Origin: Chromera velia
Lineage: Eukaryota; Sar; Chromeraceae
Length of the DNA: 20,410 bases
Assembly: GCA_018398765.1 (NCBI GenBank)
Contig: JAHBMJ010002267.1
Location: 1 to 20,410 of the forward strand
Reading direction: 5' to 3'
Shown here: positions 8,366-17,149 of the stretch, in pieces
Position numbering within the stretch: position 1 is the stretch's first letter
Layout: every line of letters starts with the position of its first letter
Program-made: the position numbers and the translations under genes
Notes under the pieces: generated by a model
Databases searched by the model: none
Told to the model about the DNA's origin: nothing
What the model saw: only the letters and a program-made list of their open reading frames with translations

Positions 8366-9046
8366 AGTGTACGTACATAGATTGGTAGTTTGCTGTGTGG
8401 GTGCCGCAAGAGAGTCAGTTCTGTTTCCTCACTTTCCCGCAAAATGTGAGTCAGAAAAGAAATGAAATTTCCGTGCCCCAGCACACAACGGCAAGAAGCT
8501 CTCCAAGAACATCGGGAGCGTCCAAAGGCATAAAAGAGAGCTGCCGCGCAAACAGGAAGGAGACTCTGGAGGGCGGGGAAGCAGCAGACAGAAATAGAGA
8601 GGCTAACCCGAAAGAAGACCGCAGTCATGGAGAAAGTTAGACGTGTGAATGTGAATACACAAAGCAGTAGGATGGGGTGGAATGTGTGCGCCAAATGGAC
8701 GGAGAATATACGTGGGCTTGATAAGAACAGATGTCCACACTTCTGGGTGCACTGAGTGATCGTACTCGTAGGAGAAATCGAAAGCAGAGAACGTCCCGCG
8801 AGAGAAGCAGAGAGAGAGAAAGGTACGGGAAAGGCAAAATGGGGGTAGACACAGAGAAGAAGGGAAGTGGAAGAACTAATTTTTGGGGATGCAGGGAAAG
8901 CGAAGAGATGGCAACAAGGGAGTGGGTGAGGGTACTAAGGGACACAGCAGAGCGGATGGACATATGGAGGTGGAGACGGGGACAAATGCACACACATGGA
9001 CCCACGGAGACGTGGGAGAATTGTTTGAAGTGACGAAATCACATAC

Positions 9047-9357
9047 CTGAGTGATCTTTTTGAGATCTCATCAACTTTTTTTTCAGCCGCCTTGGATTCT
9101 CTCTCTTGAAGTTCTTCCAAAAGTTTTAGTCTCTCCTTCTCCTTTTGCGTCTCCGGAATCGCTGCTTCTGATAAAAATGGTACAGGCGGCCTTTGTAGGT
9201 AGGAATCATCCACGTCGTCTGCGCCTTCAGTCTCTTCCGACGGCCTGCTCTGCCCGCTTCCGGGTGTGTCTACAAACCGGTTCACGAACGTCTCATCTGC
9301 GCTGATCTTCACGGGCTCGTCTGACGGAGGAGGACTGTCACTCAGAAAGCTGCCCAT
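9047..9357 (-). CDS. MIC19-like protein, exon 1 (myristoylation-type N-terminus)
   Basis: This exon encodes residues 1-103 plus two bases. I chose the ATG at 9357-9355 because it begins MGSFLSDSPPP, with Gly2 followed by Ser3. That fits an N-myristoylation signal, a known feature of MIC19/MIC25. An in-frame ATG eight codons upstream would bury it. After an acidic, disordered stretch (residues 33-55), residues 66-100 form a charged helix likely to be a coiled coil (KEKERLKLLEELQERESKAA). The CHCH domain follows in exon 2. MIC19 sits on the inner mitochondrial membrane in the intermembrane space and links MICOS to outer-membrane partners at cristae junctions. The overall order (myristoyl site, coiled coil, twin Cx9C) is the family layout, although the protein is shorter than animal MIC19 (about 227 residues). 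Confidence 0.8.
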
Positions 9358-9359
9358 CT

Positions 9360-9880
9360 TACGAGGCAAGCAGAGGACCAACTCCGCAGACTGCTGTCAC
9401 AGTGAGTCACACTGCAAGAGAAATGAGGAGCTGACCGTGTCGAAGAGACGAGGAAAGAGGTAAAGGAATCAAGCACAGCTAGGGATGTCCAGATCAGATT
9501 TCGATCGGGCTGTGGAGAAGACGAATCAGTCCATTCCTGAAAATGAACGATATGCGTGGTTTAAATTGGCACTCGATCGAAAGGCTACAGAGGGAAGTGA
9601 CTTGCGGCAATGAACCATTTGCAAGTGTCAGCACATCTGGAAGGGCTTCGATCGGTCCTTTCATGTCCTTTCAGGACTTCTTTCAAGCTGCACATAGTGC
9701 ACACGACATCGCACGACCGTCTCTCTCTCTGAGCCGTCTCCATGCATGGGAGTGGCGCATCCATGCATTGGTCGCGCATTCGCGCGCATAGCGCGCGTCG
9801 GAGACTGCATGCATAATGCATGCATGCAAAAAATTTTATTAGTATAGAAAGAAGGAAAAAAAAAAAGAAAAGACATTTGA
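9360..9880. promoter_or_regulatory. Upstream region of the MIC19-like gene, TGCATGCA cluster
   Basis: No convincing gene lies here. It separates the minus-strand MIC19-like start (9357) from the coding-like segments that begin at about 9891, so it may be a shared promoter. It holds TGCATGCA at 9806-9813, 9817-9824 and 9821-9828, with ATGCAT cores at 9742-9747 and 9763-9768. GCGCGC-rich palindromic sequence lies at 9773-9797. TGCATGC is a known ApiAP2-type promoter motif in apicomplexans. Its use here is inference. Confidence 0.4.
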
Positions 9881-9890
9881 TCGTGTTCAT

Positions 9891-9992
9891 GCAGAAGGGC
9901 GGGCCTTCCTTGAGCTTGGGAAGGCCTGGAAGGGAATCAATGCTGTCAAAAAGCAACGCAAACTCTTGGTTAAAGAGATCCTTGAATTCTGA
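9891..9992 (+). CDS. Possible exon, strand uncertain
   Basis: The plus frame reads AEGRAFLELGKAWKGINAV, then KKQRKLLVKEILEF and a TGA. The minus strand over the same bases also reads well (NPFSEFKDLFNQEFALLFDS, then LPGLPKLKEGPPF) and follows a good acceptor, CCCCTTCTCAG, at 9995-9985. Both cannot be primary, and codon shape does not decide between them. I place it on the plus strand only to agree with the firmer exon at 10965. Confidence 0.2.
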   Translation, partial: AEGRAFLELGKAWKGINAVKKQRKLLVKEILEF

Positions 9993-10089
9993 GAAGGGGT
10001 TGTCTGTATAGCTGCATGTTTTCTATTTTCTGTGTGAGCTATACAGAGACATGCAAATGTGCATATCAATTTACACGCGGGTCTTGCAG

Positions 10090-10406
10090 GCACGAGGAGT
10101 TCGAGATGGACGTGGGTCTTGCTCTTTGCACGATCCTTAACAGCCTGAGGCTTTCAGCCACCTCAGCAACCAAGAGCTCCATCCTTTGTCTCCAATCGGC
10201 TGCCCGAGACAAGTTGAACTTCAGGAAGAATTTCACAGAGTCGGACCCCGGAGAGCCCTCGTCCTCTTCCGGTGGCCCGGGGGGGCTCAGAAGCCCTCAA
10301 ATTCTTCAGCATGTGTCAGGACGACGCTGAAGACGAAACTTTGGCAGGCCAGCACGAGGCGTGGGATGAGGGGGTGGAGATTGTGAACAAAGCAAGCCAA
10401 GCAGAG
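10090..10406 (+). CDS. Exon-like segment with a G-run frameshift, strand uncertain
   Basis: After the acceptor GGTCTTGCAG (10080-10089) the plus frame reads HEEFEMDVGLALCTILNSLR onward to PGEPSSSSGGPGG. It then continues sensibly (SEALKFFSMCQDDAEDETLA) only if one base of the 7-G run at 10279-10285 is ignored. The minus strand is also protein-like from about 10280 to 10075 (KFFLKFNLSRAADWRQRMEL), and its own extension would need a shift at the same run. No family recognised. The 3' end is not defined; a 112-bp dispersed repeat starts at 10415. Confidence 0.3.
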
Positions 10407-10414
10407 AATCAGTG

Positions 10415-10526
10415 CCTGCCCTTCTGCCTCTTGCTTTTGTGCTTTTTCGTCTTTCTGTCTCCTCATTCTCACCTCGCTCTCTCTTCTCCTCCCCCTGAGC
10501 CTCCATGCACTCTCATACCTTTTGAC
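10415..10526. repeat. Dispersed repeat, copy 1
   Basis: This block is about 90% identical to 12513-12624, in the same orientation and of the same 112-bp length. Both run from CCTGCCCTTCTG through TCTTTCTGTCTCCTCATTCT and CACCTCGCTCTCTC to CATACCTTTTGAC. Identity stops sharply at both ends. It is pyrimidine-rich and apparently intronic here. It may be a small mobile element or a segmental copy. Confidence 0.85.
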
Positions 10527-10654
10527 TTGCCGATGCATACATATGTCCATGCATGTACATCCGTCTCTGGTGAAATGCTCGACCATGAGAGAGACTGCAA
10601 TATATATTCGGATTCTCATCTACTTGTCTTTTTGCTTGCTAGGTCTTTCCGTCT

Positions 10655-10802
10655 TCCATCCTTTCTCCTTTCCTTCCTTCCTATCTGTTTGCCTGCTTGC
10701 CTGTCTGCCTGCCTGTCTGCCTGTCTGCCTGCTTGTCTATCTGTCTGCCTGTCTGTCTGTTTGTCTGCCTGCCTCTTTGTCTGCCTGTCAGACTCTGTCT
10801 GT
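10655..10802. repeat. (CTGT/CTGC)n tetranucleotide array
   Basis: An impure array of CTGT, CTGC, CTTG and CCTG words, preceded by CCTT words. It lies just before the exon at 10965, probably in an intron. The long Cys/Leu-rich open frames across it are repeat translations. Confidence 0.9.
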
Positions 10803-10964
10803 TAGTCGTATAGACTGACTGGACGTCCGTTATAAGAGTTCAGAGGGAGACGGCTGCAATCGATTGGCTTTTGTACCTAAGGAATGAAAGGAAGAAAGGG
10901 GCGTACATGTTCCTAAAATTTATGGTTTTGCATTCCTTCTTTCCCCCCTCATCTGCTCTTGCAG

Positions 10965-11402
10965 TTGCAAAAGAGCTCTCTGAGCACCTCTGGGAAATCG
11001 TGACCAGCGCAACGGACATCTGTGTTGGTTTCCTCGTGGGCAGTCAGCCTGAGTGTCTGCAGCTCTTTGTCGACAGAGCCTGTCACAGAGGGGAGCTGTC
11101 ATTTAGGAGGCAACAAGACGCCGACATCCGCCCCCGCGAGGTCTTGCGGATCAACGTCCAGGACTTGTCTGCAATTAACCTCCTCACGATTGAGGATCTG
11201 CGGGGCTTGTCAATTTGCCCCCAGACCGAAGCTGTGCTGAAGGGGGGTGGAGTTCCGTTTGAGGTGGGAGATCTGGCGATCGAGTTTGTCAGGGAGAGCA
11301 AAGGGGATTCGAGCGTGTTTTTGGTCTCCCGGACATGCAATCCTGCGTGGAGACCTAATGGAGCTCCTTCTCATCTCTCTGCCCTTTTTTTGTGGAGAGA
11401 AA
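10965..11402 (+). CDS. Internal exon of an unrecognised multi-exon gene
   Basis: This is the firmest exon of the plus-strand gene. The acceptor is excellent: a 30-base pyrimidine tract ending CTCTTGCAG at 10964. The frame then runs KELSEHLWEIVTSATDICVG, FLVGSQPECLQLFVDRACHR, GELSFRRQQ, REVLRINVQDLSAINLLTIE, and on to VGDLAIEFVRESKGDSSVFL. Composition is that of a soluble, mixed alpha/beta or helical protein with no signal peptide, membrane span or repeat. The best 3' boundary is GTTAAG at 11403, the only nearby GT whose phase fits the next exon (11888), but coding quality drops after about 11325. The opposite strand is poorer. I do not recognise the family and assign no function. Confidence 0.55.
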
Positions 11403-11887
11403 GTTAAGCACGACACTGTGAAAATCCTGACGCCGTCAGGTTGGTTGTCCACACTTCTTTGTGTGAATGACTGCATGGCTCATATCGTCTCCATTTTGAT
11501 CGTTTTACAGACCGTCGGAACGTAAACTCTGCGTACAGCTTGTTGTTTCTGGCCAGCGTCCTCTTAGTGGATGAATTACCGCTCATATTTGACTCTTCTT
11601 TCTCCTGTTTCCTTGACCTGCGTCTGCTCTTTTTTGCTGCGTACTCTCTGAACCTCCGCGTTTCTATGCAGGCACAAAGTGCATCAGTTTCTCTGGTGGT
11701 CCCATGTTTCACCATCCCAGGTTTCCCTCGTTCTTTTGAATCTTTGTTATTCTTTTGGAGCAAGAGAGCCATGTTTCTTTATCGTTTAGTTGATCTTTCA
11801 TGTCCCCATTTATGCGTTTGTGTATTCTTCGACATGAGTTTTCATCGAAGTGCCCCTGTTACATCTGTCTGACCTTGTCTTGTGCAG

Positions 11888-11955
11888 AGCTCTTGGAGGA
11901 AGAAGGGGAATTCATGAGCCACCTGAGGAGGGCACAGACACAAAAGACCTGGAAG
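11888..11955 (+). CDS. Small internal exon of the same gene
   Basis: A 68-base exon lies between CTTGTCTTGTGCAG (ending 11887) and the donor GTAAGG (11956). It reads LLEEEGEFMSHLRRAQTQ, then KTWK, an acidic-to-basic helix. Its phase fits the exon ending at 11402, giving a Lys across the junction, and it ends in phase 0. The flanks (11403-11887 and 11956-12160) are T-rich and intron-like. Confidence 0.45.
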
Positions 11956-12160
11956 GTAAGGAAGCTTGCTCGAATTTTTGAGCATCTTCACATTCGTTTG
12001 ACTTCTCCGTTGTTTTCTGCTCTTGGCGGCCGCGTGTTATATGCGAGGTTTTTTGTGAATCTCTTTCGTAAATCAGAAGACTCGATCCAATTCGTATGTC
12101 TGACCATCAAATTCACTACAGGCACTTTCATGTTTTGTGTGAACAATTTTGCCTTCGCAG

Positions 12161-12211
12161 CCCTGCTGTTCAACGACTGAGATCCCTCTCTTCCATTGTC
12201 AGCTCCTTTAA
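12161..12211 (+). CDS. Possible terminal exon of the same gene
   Basis: TTTTGCCTTCGCAG ends at 12160. In the phase left by the 11888-11955 exon the frame reads 16 codons (PCCSTTEIPLFHCQLL) to TAA 12209-12211. The splice signal is good but the peptide is short and has no features, so this closing exon is tentative. From here to 12512 nothing else is seen. Confidence 0.3.
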   Translation, partial: PCCSTTEIPLFHCQLL

Positions 12212-12512
12212 GTTTTGGAGAGACCTTTCTGCTTCGAAGCACTCAGTCTGTTCTAAACCTCTAGTAGGCACTGCTCGTCGAGTCTGTTTGATGGTGTTTC
12301 ACGTCTTACCTTCTTTGCTATTCCGCTTTGAGTATGCACTCCCTTGAGCGCCAGTCACTCTTCGTTTTTGTGTTTTTTGGTGCTGCACCTCTGTTCTCTT
12401 TTCTGTCTTCTTTTCTTCCATAAAGTCTTTCATATGTAAGACATCTGTGTATGCACTCACTCACCTACACGCAAACCGCGCTCCCGGCTCTCCCTCCTTC
12501 TCTGGCTTCGCT

Positions 12513-12624
12513 CCTGCCCTTCTGTCTCTTGCTCTTGTACTTTTCCGTCTTTCTGTCTCCTCATTCTCACCTCGCTCTCTCTCCTCCTCCCCCTGGGCCT
12601 CCATGCACACCCATACCTTTTGAC
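12513..12624. repeat. Dispersed repeat, copy 2
   Basis: Second copy of the 112-bp block at 10415-10526, here about 200 bp before the ORF1 of the plus-strand retroelement. Its flanks differ from copy 1. A short run of TTC units (12630-12650) follows. Confidence 0.85.
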
Positions 12625-12831
12625 GTACCATATTCTTCTTCTTCTTCTTCTCTTCAATCACTCATTTTGCGGGCACTTACCGACCCTTGTGGTCCTTCAG
12701 AGACTTTCAACACTTAAAAATTGACAGAGATCCCAACTGTTGCACACCATCGATCACTTTTGTGAGTCCGTCTCAGTCTTCTCTCTTGCTTCTCGGCTCT
12801 GAAGGGCCTGCCTGTGGCGTGCTCCCTCCTG

Positions 12832-14391
12832 ATGTTGGAGGAAGACACTTCAGCAAAAACTTCCCCCTCGGAAGAGGAGGCAAAAAGCACAAAGACAAAG
12901 AATTCAAATGCCGTATGCGTCTCTCATCAGCCCGGTCAGTCTGGGGAAACCTCGACCGACCAGAAAATTGACGCCATCCTGAAGGTGATGACTAAACTCG
13001 AGAGTTGCACCATCATAGAGAAGAGGGCGGATGAGTTGATTCAGCAGTCGGAGGATAGAACGGATGCAAAACTCTAAGAGATCCGTGAGGATATGGACGA
13101 AGAAAGAGTGGAGAACCTCCTGAATTGGGTAGAAAAAGAAACAAAGGAACAGAGGGAGAAAAATGGGTGGGTTGTGATCCGATCCCGTGGCCTCCCATTC
13201 CACATTCCCCTCACAGAAGAAGACAGGGAGAGGGCGGAGGGGATTGGGGCTCTGAAGGATGGCCAGTGGCTCCGCAATAGGCAGCATCCTCAGACCACGT
13301 ACTTTTTCTCCCCCATCCGACGTCTCGTCTCCCTCCTCTACTACCTGAAGAACGGTGTTGAAGACAAACACACAGGTGAAGACGAATGGGTGACGGAGGG
13401 GGTTTGGAGTTCAGAGTGGGAGTACCAAGATTTCTAGCTTCTACAGAGAAGATAAAGGTTCCCGGGGGGCCCGTCATACACAGGTGAACTGAAATTCACC
13501 CCCGTGATTGCTTCCAAGTTCCTCCGTTTCGTAGACAGCCTGCGCGTCCAGTTGGGGCTGCAGTACGGAGAACCGATTGTCATCCCCCTTCCCTCAGGGG
13601 AAAATGCGCAGATATTAGTACACCCTGCCTCGACCCCCCTTCACCGCTTCTGGGGGCGGGTTGATAGAGCTCGGATGGCGATGGACAGGGGGGAGGCCTC
13701 AGAGATGCAGATGAATTTGCAGGCTCTTTACTCGGATGTCCGCTCCGATTTCTATTTGGCAGCTGGACCCATTGAGAGGAAGAGAGAGGGACTGATGGAC
13801 AGGCTGCGAGCCTTCAAGACGAAATGGAGAATAGGTTCGATTGGGGGGCAGCAGGGGGGGAAGTTTCCGCCATCAATGGACGAAGAACACCTACAGCAGC
13901 CCCTGCCTAGCTCTAGGAAGTTGCGCCTTCGGAGAACCCGCGAGGTCACTGCAGGCACCCCAAGCACTGCAGAGGTGCTACACAAGCACCGTCAAAAGCT
14001 TCAGGGAGGTGAGGGAAATGGAGTGGGGCGGGGCCTTCTCTTCGGCTCCCATCCTTTCCCTACAGACAGAGCCGGGAGGGGGTGGGGCGGGGGCCCTCTT
14101 CAGCAGCAGCAGGGGCAGGGGGGCCTCGGACCCTTCGCAGGCCTCTCTAAGCAGCAGCAATCCGGAGGGGGTGTAGTGGAGGGAGGCTAGACCGGCAGCC
14201 TGAGGGTAGGGCAGCCAGGTGAGAGTCATTGTGCAATGTCCATCGATTCTGCCTCTGGCGGGGAGGCTCTGAATGAAGAGAGGCTCCGGCGATTCAATGG
14301 TATCAGCCCCACTAGGGAACGAGGGGGGTCGAAAGCCATGGGGGGTCCGGGGGAAGGGAACGGGGGGGCTCGGCCCCCCCAGCAGCAATAA
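12832..14391 (+). pseudogene. ORF1-like protein of a non-LTR element, with stops
   Basis: A single reading frame stays protein-like for 520 codons from ATG 12832 to TAA 14389-14391. It is interrupted by stops at 13075-13077 (TAA), 13435-13437 (TAG), 13453-13455 (TAA) and 14188-14190 (TAG). In order it shows an acidic Ser/Lys-rich start; a heptad-like coiled coil (about 12960-13150, with STDQKIDAILKVMTKLES); a region with GWVVIRSRGLPFHI; a second folded stretch (ASKFLRFVDSLRVQLGLQYG); and a Gly/Gln-rich tail. A coiled coil followed by a nucleic-acid-binding-like region upstream of an endonuclease ORF is the position and layout of LINE ORF1, a retrotransposition chaperone. Sequence alone does not prove the family. 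The four stops make this copy dead. Confidence 0.6.
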
Positions 14392-14694
14392 ACTGCAAGC
14401 AAATGGGGGGGGGGACGGGGGAAGGTAATCAGAAGAAGCAGAGGGACACCACTCCCCTCCCCCCGTCTATGCGAGTCCCTCTACAGTGCCCCGTCTCTCG
14501 CCGCTGGTCCTCCGTTGCCTGTCTCCGTCGGCCAGTCCCCCCTCCCTCACAAGAACGTCCCGCACACCTTGAGACCAACGCGTTGCAACCCTCGTTTTTG
14601 TGGATGAGTAAAAAGATTGGACACCGTGCCCCCCACACAAGAAAGCAGGAAGGAGCGAGCGAAGGGGGCGCAGTCCAGGTGCGTCGGTCACCCG
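14392..14694 (+). other. Spacer between ORF1 and ORF2 with an 11-G run
   Basis: This G-rich spacer begins with an uninterrupted run of 11 G starting at 14405. A second frame (14403-14702) is open and partly protein-like (RVPLQCPVSRRWSSVACLRR), so the original junction between ORF1 and ORF2 may have been shifted by the G run. No separate gene is claimed. Confidence 0.35.
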
Positions 14695-16845
14695 ATGAAT
14701 AGACGTTTCTCCTCTTCTCCTTCTCACCATGAGTGTGCGAATCTTTTCGACAAGACAGCTCGACTCTTTGACCCCCTTGACATACCAATCCCTTCAGCCC
14801 CTCCTCTTTCCTCCCTTTTGCATCACTCCCTTTTTTCACAATCTCCTGACGCTAGCTTTTCTGCCTTGACTCCTCCGAAAACCCCTCCACTCACTTCTTC
14901 CTCCCTCACTTTTTCTGATAACCTGACCACTCACACGCCTGCTCCCTGTGCTGGGCTTGCGGCCCTTTTGCTCCCTTCGCCTGCAGGCGCATCTCTGCCC
15001 GCTGGGGTGGTGTGCAGAAACAGATGGTCTGTGCTGGGGGAGGAAGAAGAAGAAGATAGGAGCACCAACGTGAGTAGCCAGTCTACTCAGTCTTCTCCTC
15101 GCGTTTTTCTCCATCCATCGTCTCTCCCCCCACTTAGTTCCTGCCCTCCCGCATGGGGCTCTTGTCCGGTTTGGGATGGCTTGCCTTCTCTCCTTTCCAC
15201 TCTTCTTCCTCATTCTCCAGTCAAGGAATGCATTCCGCTCTCCTCTGTGATTCCTCCCCCTGGCTTCATCCCGATGAGTGGTTGGGACGGTCTGGGGTTC
15301 AAAAGTGAGATGACAAGGAAAAAGGCAGCGAGGAGGAACAGACGGTTAAAAGACAGAAAAAAAGAAGCAAAAAGAGAATTGAGAAGGGCACAGGGATAGG
15401 TGAGTTCTGACGGTGCACTGAATACAGAATGTTTGGCTTCCCCCTCCCCCTCTTCCTCCCCTCCTCTCTCTCAATCTGGCCCGGGTCCTTTCCCTACCGT
15501 CTCTTGTTCGTCTTCAGATTCGTGTTCTTTTCCTTCCCCCACCACACCCTCTCCAGCTCGCTCTCTCCCGCTTCTTCCCCCCCCCCTATGTACCGTACGT
15601 GTATGCTGAATGATACATCCTTTCCATGTGTTCCTCCGTGCCTCTCTCTCCCTATTGTCTCTCAGTTCGCTTTTGGTCGGTCCTCATCTGTTATTCCCCC
15701 CCCTTCTTTTGTATTCATAGATTCTTGGCTTGGTTCCGTTCAACCCCCCGCCCCAACCCTCTGCTCGCCTCCGTTGCTTTCCCCTTCCCCATCTCATTTT
15801 CTTCCCCCCCCGCCACCTCCCCCTCTGCCTCCTTCCCCGGAGGCTCCTCCTCCCCCTCCTGAACCTCCTCCTCCTCCTCCTCGGATTTATGGTATGTATA
15901 TTTGTTCTTGTGTTGATGGTGTGGATTCCTCTGCCTGTTGACTGGGAAGGAGGATACGCAAACGGGGGAAAGAAGACAAACAGGCAGGCCTCTTTTCGCA
16001 CTCCTCTCCTACTTTTGCACCTCCTCCCTCCATCCTCACCCCCACCTTCTTCAACTCGCTCTTTTTCCTACTCCGCCCCCGGTTCTGGTATGGGAAAAGA
16101 AGGGGAAGCTAAGGAACGGGAAAGGGGGGGTGGTGAGAGGCCAGGCGGCCGGGGGCACTCGAGTTCTCCTTCGCACGCTTTGCCCTTCCTTTCTCCTTCT
16201 TCCCTTTTCTGTCCAGTCTTCCCTTCCACTCTCCCGGACGAGCCACCGCCTCTCAACTTTGCTGTTCCTGCTCTTTGTCCACCTGCCTCACTTCCATTTC
16301 CCCTCACTCCACCTCCAGTGGCACCCCCTCCTTTTTGCTCCTCCCTGTCCTCTCTGCCTGTTGTTCAAGCGGCCTGCGGACCAAGTTACGGTGTTCCTCA
16401 TGGTGCTTCTTTCTTCTCCTCAGCTTCTTCTCTCCCTCTTCCTCCGCCCATCCGTTCTCGTTCTGCTTTTTCCTTCCTACCCCCCTCGCAGAGAGAATGT
16501 GGACAGGGGGAGCAGCAGTCGAACAGACAGGCCTCAGGTAGCAAATTGGGGGACGGAGAGAAAAGTAAAGGGAGAGAGAGATATGATATTTTGTCTGAGG
16601 ATGCGTCGGACGGGGAGACGGCATGCTCGAGCGTGATGAGCACGGATCCAACTGCAGGCAAGTCCCTCTCCTCTCTTTCCGACTCGACTCTCTCCCCTCC
16701 TGCCTCTGATATCGTACCTGACTTTTTGTCTTCTCCCCCCCCCTGCAGCCAAGCCTCTCCAGAGTCTTTTTGCTTGGATCCGTCTCTTTTGTCTGGGGTA
16801 GAGAGGAAGAATCGTAGAAAAGGAAGGGGGAAGAAAAGAAGCTAG
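14695..16845 (+). pseudogene. Pro/Ser-rich and basic N-terminal region of ORF2
   Basis: A long low-complexity protein region precedes the chromodomain. It starts at ATG 14695 (MNRRFSSSPSHHE) and is rich in Ser, Pro and Leu. It includes an acidic EEEEED patch (about 15040-15057) and a Lys/Arg cluster (KKAARRNRRLKDRKKEAKRE, about 15319-15380), then TAG 15397-15399. The same frame continues past it; a shift at the 10-C run (about 15576-15586) moves sense into another frame (PPPPPPPLPPSPEAPPPPPE), and it returns after about 15940. The end is again basic (RKNRRKGRGKK). GTGAGT follows the TAG at 15400 and CCCCTCGCAG ends near 16490, so an intron over the pyrimidine-rich part cannot be excluded. Probable role: a disordered, nucleic-acid-binding linker. 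Confidence 0.45.
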
Positions 16846-16936
16846 GAAAAGAAGAGAAAGGAAGAGGGCAGGCGTCGCATCCCGAAAGTCTCAGCCGGAT
16901 CAGCCGGGGGAAGCAGGGGGCTCGGTTGCTTCGGAG

Positions 16937-17101
16937 ACGGAGTGGGAGGTGGTGTAGGTGTTAGACACCCGCATCAATGAAGGGGGGCAGAAGGAGTATT
17001 ATGTGGATTGGGGCCCTGCTTTTTCGCATTCGTGGGAGTCGGCAGATAATTTGAAGCATTCGGAAGAGTTGAGAAGAGCTTTTTGGAGAGAGAGAAGGAA
17101 G
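16937..17101 (+). pseudogene. Chromodomain of ORF2 (with one internal TAG)
   Basis: The frame reads TEWEVV, TAG (16955-16957), then VLDTRINEGGQKEYYVDWGP, AFSHSWESADNLKHS and EELRRAFW. This follows the chromodomain plan: aromatic-X-V, VLDxR, a K-E-Y-x-V-x-W strand, a W-E-x-x-x-N-L turn and a C-terminal helix. Likely aromatic-cage residues are Trp 16943-16945, Trp 17009-17011 and Phe 17021-17023, with the structural Trp at 17033-17035. Chromodomains bind methylated lysines on histone H3 tails. They are well known at the integrase end of Ty3/gypsy chromoviruses but are not a usual part of LINEs. A basic stretch (RKEARKRRERKRAG) leads into it in the same frame from about 16836. The single stop suggests recent decay. 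Confidence 0.72.
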
Positions 17102-17149
17102 GTGGCAGAAAGGAAGGTTTTGGTCGTAATTAGGGCCCGGGATGGGAGA

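Larger units (their letters stand above)
6920..9046 (-). other. Intron of the MIC19-like gene
   Basis: On the minus strand the donor is GTATGT (9046-9041) and the acceptor is CTTCGCAG ending at 6920, after a loosely pyrimidine-rich stretch. Exon 1 ends in phase 2 and exon 2 supplies one base, giving Leu-Arg-Tyr across the junction. The 2127-bp intron is far longer than the 471 coding bases. It is largely simple repeat, and long open frames on either strand within it are translated (CTTT), (TG) and (TC) repeats rather than genes. Confidence 0.75.

Noticed and set aside
9543..9791. Open frame of 82 codons on the plus strand
   Set aside because: It crosses the TGCATG- and GCGC-rich upstream region, has no splice context and no protein-like pattern.
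10522..10818. Cys/Leu-rich open frames on the plus strand
   Set aside because: They are translations of the CTGT/CTGC array, open in more than one frame.
12832..14391. Stop-codon reassignment or readthrough to explain open frames with internal stops
   Set aside because: Both TAA and TAG occur internally, no consistent codon is involved, and the MIC19-like gene ends normally at TAG. Decay is simpler.
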